From assembly GCA_905235825.1 (NCBI GenBank), contig CAJONH010000007.1, positions 1-8,961 of the forward strand: a DNA stretch of 8,961 nt. The letters are read 5' to 3'. Positions 6,557 through 8,961 of the stretch are shown in pieces. Numbering within the stretch: position 1 is the stretch's first letter; every line of letters begins with the position of its first letter. The position numbers were made by a program, and so were the translations under genes. The DNA comes from Candidatus Gastranaerophilales bacterium (lineage in GTDB: Bacteria > Cyanobacteriota > Vampirovibrionia > Gastranaerophilales > Gastranaerophilaceae). The notes below the pieces were generated by a model that saw only the letters and a program-made list of their open reading frames with translations, was not told the origin of the DNA and made no database searches.

Positions 6557-7930
6557 TTAAGCGGCATTTTGTTTTTTCTTTATATCATTAGTTACATGAA
6601 AACCTGTAGTACCCGTTTTAAATTCTCTGTATTTATATACTGCTTTGGGAATAAGATACCCTAAAAAAGCACAGGAAGTAACTATATTTGCACCGACTGA
6701 AGCTATTTTCATATATTTCATATTTTTTACAAATTTTTCCGAAGAAATTCCTGATTTTGTAAATTTATCTTCAATTGTTTTTAGATTTTGGGCAAGATTA
6801 TCAATATTCTCCATATCTATGAATTTTGAAGTATCTACAACCGATTTGCCTTTATTGTCTACGGTTTCGGATACTATTTTGGATTTTTTTGCAGCTTGAA
6901 CAAGTATATTATCAGGATTTTTAATGATAAAATTAAGTTTTTCAGTCAATGTTCCATTTTTTGGAAGTTTATCAACATCGCTTGAAATATTTTTATTATC
7001 AAGAGCTTTTTTTAAATTTTCATCGGTTATAACATCTATTTCCGTATCTATCGGTATTCCCAATTTGTCAGAACTGTATTGATTAATTTTATTTTCTACG
7101 ATTTTTCCGAATTTATACAAGAAAAACAAGAACCCGCCTTCTTTTATTGCATGCTCCATAAATTCCGTTGTATTTCTTGAACAGCCCAATCTTGCAGTAG
7201 TAATACCTGCATCAATAACCTGCATATTACTTACGGGGTTAAACAATATTGAATTTGTTACATCGTTCAAACCTTTGAATGAAGGTTTATTATTTGATTT
7301 TTTTGAAAAGTCAGCTATATCCGTAAAAAGAGGATTATTTTCTGTTTTTATTGATGAAAATGAAACTTTTTTTGACTGCTTTTCACTATTAATTTCATAA
7401 ATTACATTATCCTTTGTATTTTTTTGTTTCATCATTGTAAGAGCGAAAAAAGAACCCAGAGTTAATGCTGTCGCAGCAACTACTTTTGTTTTATATAAAT
7501 AATCAACTTTATTTCCTCCGTCTTCAAGTGCTTTATTCATAGCACTTTTAACAGTCTGTTCTTTTGGCTGTAAAAATTTTAACTTTTTTAAAAAACCGTC
7601 ATCGGGCATTTTCCCTTTTGCGTTATCTTTTGCCCATTTTGCATATTCGGGATTTTCAACTACTCTTATATCAACTCCCGGATGTATATTTTCCTTTTTA
7701 TATATTGTTGTATCAATCATTTTTTTATAAAACGGAATACCTCCAATCCAAATGGCTTGTGTTCCGAATTCATCAATAGCTCTGTCTTTTCCTTCAATTG
7801 CTCCGCCCGCTTTATATGAATGATAAGTTAAACTTCCCGAATCTACTCCGTCTTTAATCATAATAGGAACTAATGATTCCTTATTTCCGAGTGTTGATAT
7901 TATACTTGATGTAATGTTATTTATCGGCAT
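6557..7930 (-). CDS. Unrecognised 457-residue protein with two hydrophobic segments
   Basis: I do not recognise a named family. The N-terminal region (1-145) is hydrophilic to amphipathic and contains FGTQAIWIGGIPFYKKMID at 55-73 and PGVDIRVVENPEYAKWA at 84-100. A first clear membrane-like segment lies at about 148-167 (KVVAATALTLGSFFALTMM). A Lys/Ser/Asn-rich stretch then includes NNKPSFKGLND at 213-223. A middle section (about 225-280) has GFLFFLYKFG, which is too short and mixed to call a membrane helix. Residues 290-400 are charged and probably helical. A second hydrophobic segment lies at about 407-432 and precedes a basic tail (KYREFKTG, ending KKKQNAA). No signal peptide or catalytic motif is visible. 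AAGGA lies 8 bases before the ATG. My impression is a lineage-restricted protein of gut Gastranaerophilales, where 'xFKG' segments recur; this is from memory and unverified. Confidence 0.85.
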   Translation of the reverse strand: MPINNITSSIISTLGNKESLVPIMIKDGVDSGSLTYHSYKAGGAIEGKDRAIDEFGTQAIWIGGIPFYKKMIDTTIYKKENIHPGVDIRVVENPEYAKWAKDNAKGKMPDDGFLKKLKFLQPKEQTVKSAMNKALEDGGNKVDYLYKTKVVAATALTLGSFFALTMMKQKNTKDNVIYEINSEKQSKKVSFSSIKTENNPLFTDIADFSKKSNNKPSFKGLNDVTNSILFNPVSNMQVIDAGITTARLGCSRNTTEFMEHAIKEGGFLFFLYKFGKIVENKINQYSSDKLGIPIDTEIDVITDENLKKALDNKNISSDVDKLPKNGTLTEKLNFIIKNPDNILVQAAKKSKIVSETVDNKGKSVVDTSKFIDMENIDNLAQNLKTIEDKFTKSGISSEKFVKNMKYMKIASVGANIVTSCAFLGYLIPKAVYKYREFKTGTTGFHVTNDIKKKQNAA

Positions 7931-7980
7931 TGTATTTTCCTTTATTATTTATTTTGTACTACAATCCCCAAATAAGATTT

Positions 7981-8009
7981 CTTAATTTGACAAACGGGGT
8001 ATTTGTCAA
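7981..8009 (-). promoter_or_regulatory. Possible promoter/operator of the 457-residue protein gene
   Basis: TTGACAAA (7987-7994) and TTTGTCAA (8002-8009) form an exact 8-bp inverted repeat around 7 bases. Read on the - strand, one arm supplies a perfect -35 TTGACA (8004-8009), with a poor -10, ATTAAG (7981-7986), 17 bases downstream. On the + strand the other arm also gives TTGACA, with TATTGT at 8010-8015, 17 bases away. The dyad may be an operator that overlaps the -35. No other promoter is evident before the start at 7930. Confidence 0.4.
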
Positions 8010-8063
8010 TATTGTTGTTAAAATTCGTCGCATTTATTTTTACCTTTCCGTTATTTAATACTA

Positions 8064-8096
8064 AAAAAGCCTTCTATAGAACATAGAAGGCTTTTT
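8064..8096 (-). terminator. Intrinsic terminator after the 17-codon ORF
   Basis: AAAAAGCCTTCTAT (8064-8077) and ATAGAAGGCTTTTT (8083-8096) form a perfect 14-bp stem with a 5-base loop. Six U residues follow on the - strand. It closes the small unit starting near 8193 and would also stop read-through from the regulator gene. It could act in both directions. Confidence 0.85.
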
Positions 8097-8122
8097 ATAA
8101 AACTGCAACCAAAAACGTACGA

Positions 8123-8176
8123 TTACTCCGTAAAGCCTCCTTTATGAATATAACGTCGTATTTGATTTGTAAACAT
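8123..8176 (-). CDS. Putative 17-residue peptide in its own transcription unit
   Basis: The reading frame encodes MFTNQIRRYIHKGGFTE and stops 27 bases before a strong terminator hairpin. AAGGA at 8185-8189 is ideally spaced (8 bases) from the ATG, and a plausible promoter lies just upstream. The peptide is basic (RR, K, H) with no hydrophobic segment, and I recognise no family. Its GGA-GGC codons form part of AAAGGAGG (8136-8143), a complete anti-16S-complementary sequence with no start codon at useful distance downstream. The unit lies between the regulator gene and the 457-residue protein gene on the same strand. It could be a real microprotein, a leader-type ORF, or part of a small non-coding RNA of about 130 bases. 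The frame itself is only moderately convincing. Confidence 0.4.
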   Translation of the reverse strand: MFTNQIRRYIHKGGFTE

Positions 8177-8199
8177 TTTTATTTTCCTTATTTGCTTGT

Positions 8200-8227
8200 A
8201 TGTTATCACAAAAATTGTGTTTGTAAA
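8200..8227 (-). promoter_or_regulatory. Predicted promoter of the 17-codon unit
   Basis: On the - strand, TTTACA (8222-8227) and TAACAT (8200-8205) are 16 bases apart, with TG just upstream of the -10. Transcription would begin near 8193. The Shine-Dalgarno site and 17-codon ORF follow at once, and the hairpin at 8064-8096 ends a transcript of about 130 bases. The promoter lies in the 330-base stretch 7931-8260 that has no larger gene. Confidence 0.4.
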
Positions 8228-8260
8228 GAGTCTATTTGTGATTAATTTCAAAAAATCTGT

Positions 8261-8584
8261 TTAGCTGAGATTATCTATAAATGCAGATATAGCATACAGC
8301 TTTTTATTGTTATCTTTGAATTTTTCTATTTTTTTTAATACATCTTCAAAAATAATATCTTTTTGCGGTTCTTTATCAAATACAAATAATTCATAAGGTT
8401 CTATATTAAGTACATCAATTAATTTTTCTATATTGGATAAAGACATAAAAAATCTGCCCGTTTCGATATTCCCCAGACTCCGTGCCGTTAAATCAATCAT
8501 TTCTGATAATTCTTCCTGACTTAAACCTTTGTTTTTTCTTAGATATTTAATTCTTTGACCGAGTTGTTTTTTTATATCCGCCAC
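8261..8584 (-). CDS. Xre/Cro-CI-type helix-turn-helix transcriptional regulator
   Basis: The product is a small (107-residue) DNA-binding protein. Residues 8-67 form a Cro/CI-type helix-turn-helix domain: LGQRIKYLRKNKGLSQEELSE, then ARSLGNIETGRF as recognition region, and LIDVLNIEPYELF as the usual closing helix. The remaining 40 residues are a charged helical tail that may mediate dimerisation; there is no sensor or peptidase domain. I chose the GTG at 8584 rather than the in-frame ATG at 8599. AGGAG (8592-8596) lies 7 bases before the GTG, and the predicted transcription start falls near 8599, so the ATG would have no leader. The gene is divergent from the ATP-grasp gene, and the intergenic region carries dyads, a common arrangement for an autoregulated local regulator. 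The target is inferred, not shown. Confidence 0.88.
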   Translation of the reverse strand: MADIKKQLGQRIKYLRKNKGLSQEELSEMIDLTARSLGNIETGRFFMSLSNIEKLIDVLNIEPYELFVFDKEPQKDIIFEDVLKKIEKFKDNNKKLYAISAFIDNLS

Positions 8585-8591
8585 TATTATT

Positions 8592-8596
8592 CTCCT
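8592..8596 (-). promoter_or_regulatory. Shine-Dalgarno site that decides the GTG start of the regulator
   Basis: AGGAG on the - strand lies inside the first codons of the longer ATG-initiated frame. It is 7 bases upstream of the GTG at 8584, so the five extra residues MRRII are probably not translated. Confidence 0.7.
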
Positions 8597-8605
8597 CATT
8601 TTTTT

Positions 8606-8634
8606 ATTATATTTATCAATTAGAAAAATTTTAA
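8606..8634 (-). promoter_or_regulatory. Predicted promoter of the regulator gene
   Basis: A perfect TATAAT (8606-8611) on the - strand has a weak -35, TTAAAA (8629-8634), 17 bases upstream. Transcription would start near 8599, giving a leader of about 15 bases that is mostly the Shine-Dalgarno site. Confidence 0.5.
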
Positions 8635-8655
8635 GGAAGTTCTACATTTGATATA

Positions 8656-8684
8656 TTGATTTTCCATGTTTTATTTCCTATAAT
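8656..8684 (+). promoter_or_regulatory. Predicted promoter of the ATP-grasp gene
   Basis: TTGATT (8656-8661) and a perfect TATAAT (8679-8684) are spaced by 17 bases. Transcription should start near 8691, about 32 bases before the ATG at 8723. The -10 lies at the centre of a long inverted repeat. Confidence 0.65.
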
Positions 8685-8703
8685 ATGGAAGTAGAACATG
8701 GAA
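8662..8703. repeat. 42-bp imperfect dyad centred on the -10 box, candidate operator
   Basis: Outer arms TTCCATGTT (8662-8670) and AACATGGAA (8695-8703) are exact inverted copies. Inner arms TTCC (8675-8678) and GGAA (8687-8690), plus TA/TA at 8672-8673 and 8692-8693, share the same centre at 8682.5. The predicted TATAAT lies in the 8-base middle. Because transcription should begin near 8691, the symmetry is better explained as a protein-binding site than as an RNA hairpin. The neighbouring Xre-type regulator is the obvious candidate ligand. Confidence 0.5.
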
Positions 8704-8722
8704 TTTAAAAAAAACACATAAA

Positions 8723-8961
8723 ATGAAAAGCATTTTAAAAATATTAAAAAAAGATAATATAGAAAATCCGCCATGGGATTACTACTTCCTCAAAAATTTG
8801 GATGAGAAAGAATATCCCCGCTATTTAGCAAAGCTGTTCTATATAAAAACAGGAGAAAAACTTCCATTGAAATTTGATTTTAAAAATAAATCGTGGATTA
8901 TTGATAAGAAAAAATGCAAAACGTTTAATCAGAAAATACAATGGCTGAAATTGTATGATGC
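8723..8961 (+). CDS. TupA-like ATP-grasp family protein, N-terminal part (truncated by window end)
   Basis: Seventy-nine codons are visible and run off the right edge with no stop. The end of the visible part, KTFNQKIQWLKLYDA (about residues 65-79), matches the conserved opening of the TupA-like ATP-grasp family (typically KTFNEKIQWLKLYDR). The preceding LPLKFDFKNKSWIIDKKK is typical lead-in. Members are annotated as ATP-grasp amidoligases or glycosyltransferase-like proteins, are often found in capsule, teichuronopeptide or exopolysaccharide clusters, and probably join an amino acid to a glycan. Catalytic ATP-grasp residues would lie beyond the window. No Shine-Dalgarno site precedes the ATG; instead a seven-codon ORF (8698-8721) ends one base before it. 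The gene is divergent from the Xre-type regulator. Confidence 0.75.
   Translation, partial: MKSILKILKKDNIENPPWDYYFLKNLDEKEYPRYLAKLFYIKTGEKLPLKFDFKNKSWIIDKKKCKTFNQKIQWLKLYD

Noticed and set aside
8074..8082. Second copy of CTATAGAAC, the half-site of the 6477-6496 palindrome
   Set aside because: It is part of the stem and loop of a terminator hairpin and lacks the symmetric partner, so the match is probably coincidental.

Overview
The window is AT-rich chromosomal DNA from a bacterium with compact genes, clear Shine-Dalgarno sites and strong intrinsic terminators. I see no mobile element, CRISPR array, tRNA or rRNA. A GH57-type glycogen branching enzyme, a carboxy(nor)spermidine dehydrogenase, and an orphan membrane protein with a 'PSFKG' segment together suggest a gut Gastranaerophilales/Melainabacteria-like organism (non-photosynthetic relatives of cyanobacteria). 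That placement is an inference from gene content and was not tested by a search; a low-GC clostridial host is the main alternative.

Layout. On the + strand, glmS (191-2038) overlaps by one base a 52-codon gene of unknown function (2038-2196), and a symmetrical terminator follows. Converging on it from the right, on the - strand, are a carboxy(nor)spermidine dehydrogenase (2269-3471), a membrane-anchored SGNH-hydrolase-like protein (3559-4515), a GH57 branching enzyme (4694-6415), an unrecognised 457-residue protein with two hydrophobic segments (6557-7930), and a short Xre/Cro-type regulator (8261-8584, GTG start). Between the last two is a compact unit with a promoter, a Shine-Dalgarno site, a 17-codon ORF and a terminator (about 8064-8227). 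At the right edge a + strand gene begins (8723 to the end). Its N-terminus matches the TupA-like ATP-grasp family often found in surface-polysaccharide loci. It is divergent from the regulator.

How the parts may fit. GlmS makes glucosamine-6-phosphate for the cell envelope, the GH57 enzyme branches storage glucan, and the dehydrogenase makes the carboxylated precursor of spermidine or norspermidine. The SGNH protein and the ATP-grasp gene may modify surface glycans. Most genes appear to be single transcription units, each bounded by its own hairpin. The most interesting non-coding signals are a 42-bp dyad centred on the -10 box of the ATP-grasp gene, a 20-bp perfect palindrome just upstream of the branching-enzyme promoter, an 8-7-8 dyad carrying TTGACA upstream of the 457-residue protein, and the small 17-codon unit. 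No complete new system can be demonstrated here. The small unit and the regulator/dyad pair are the best leads.
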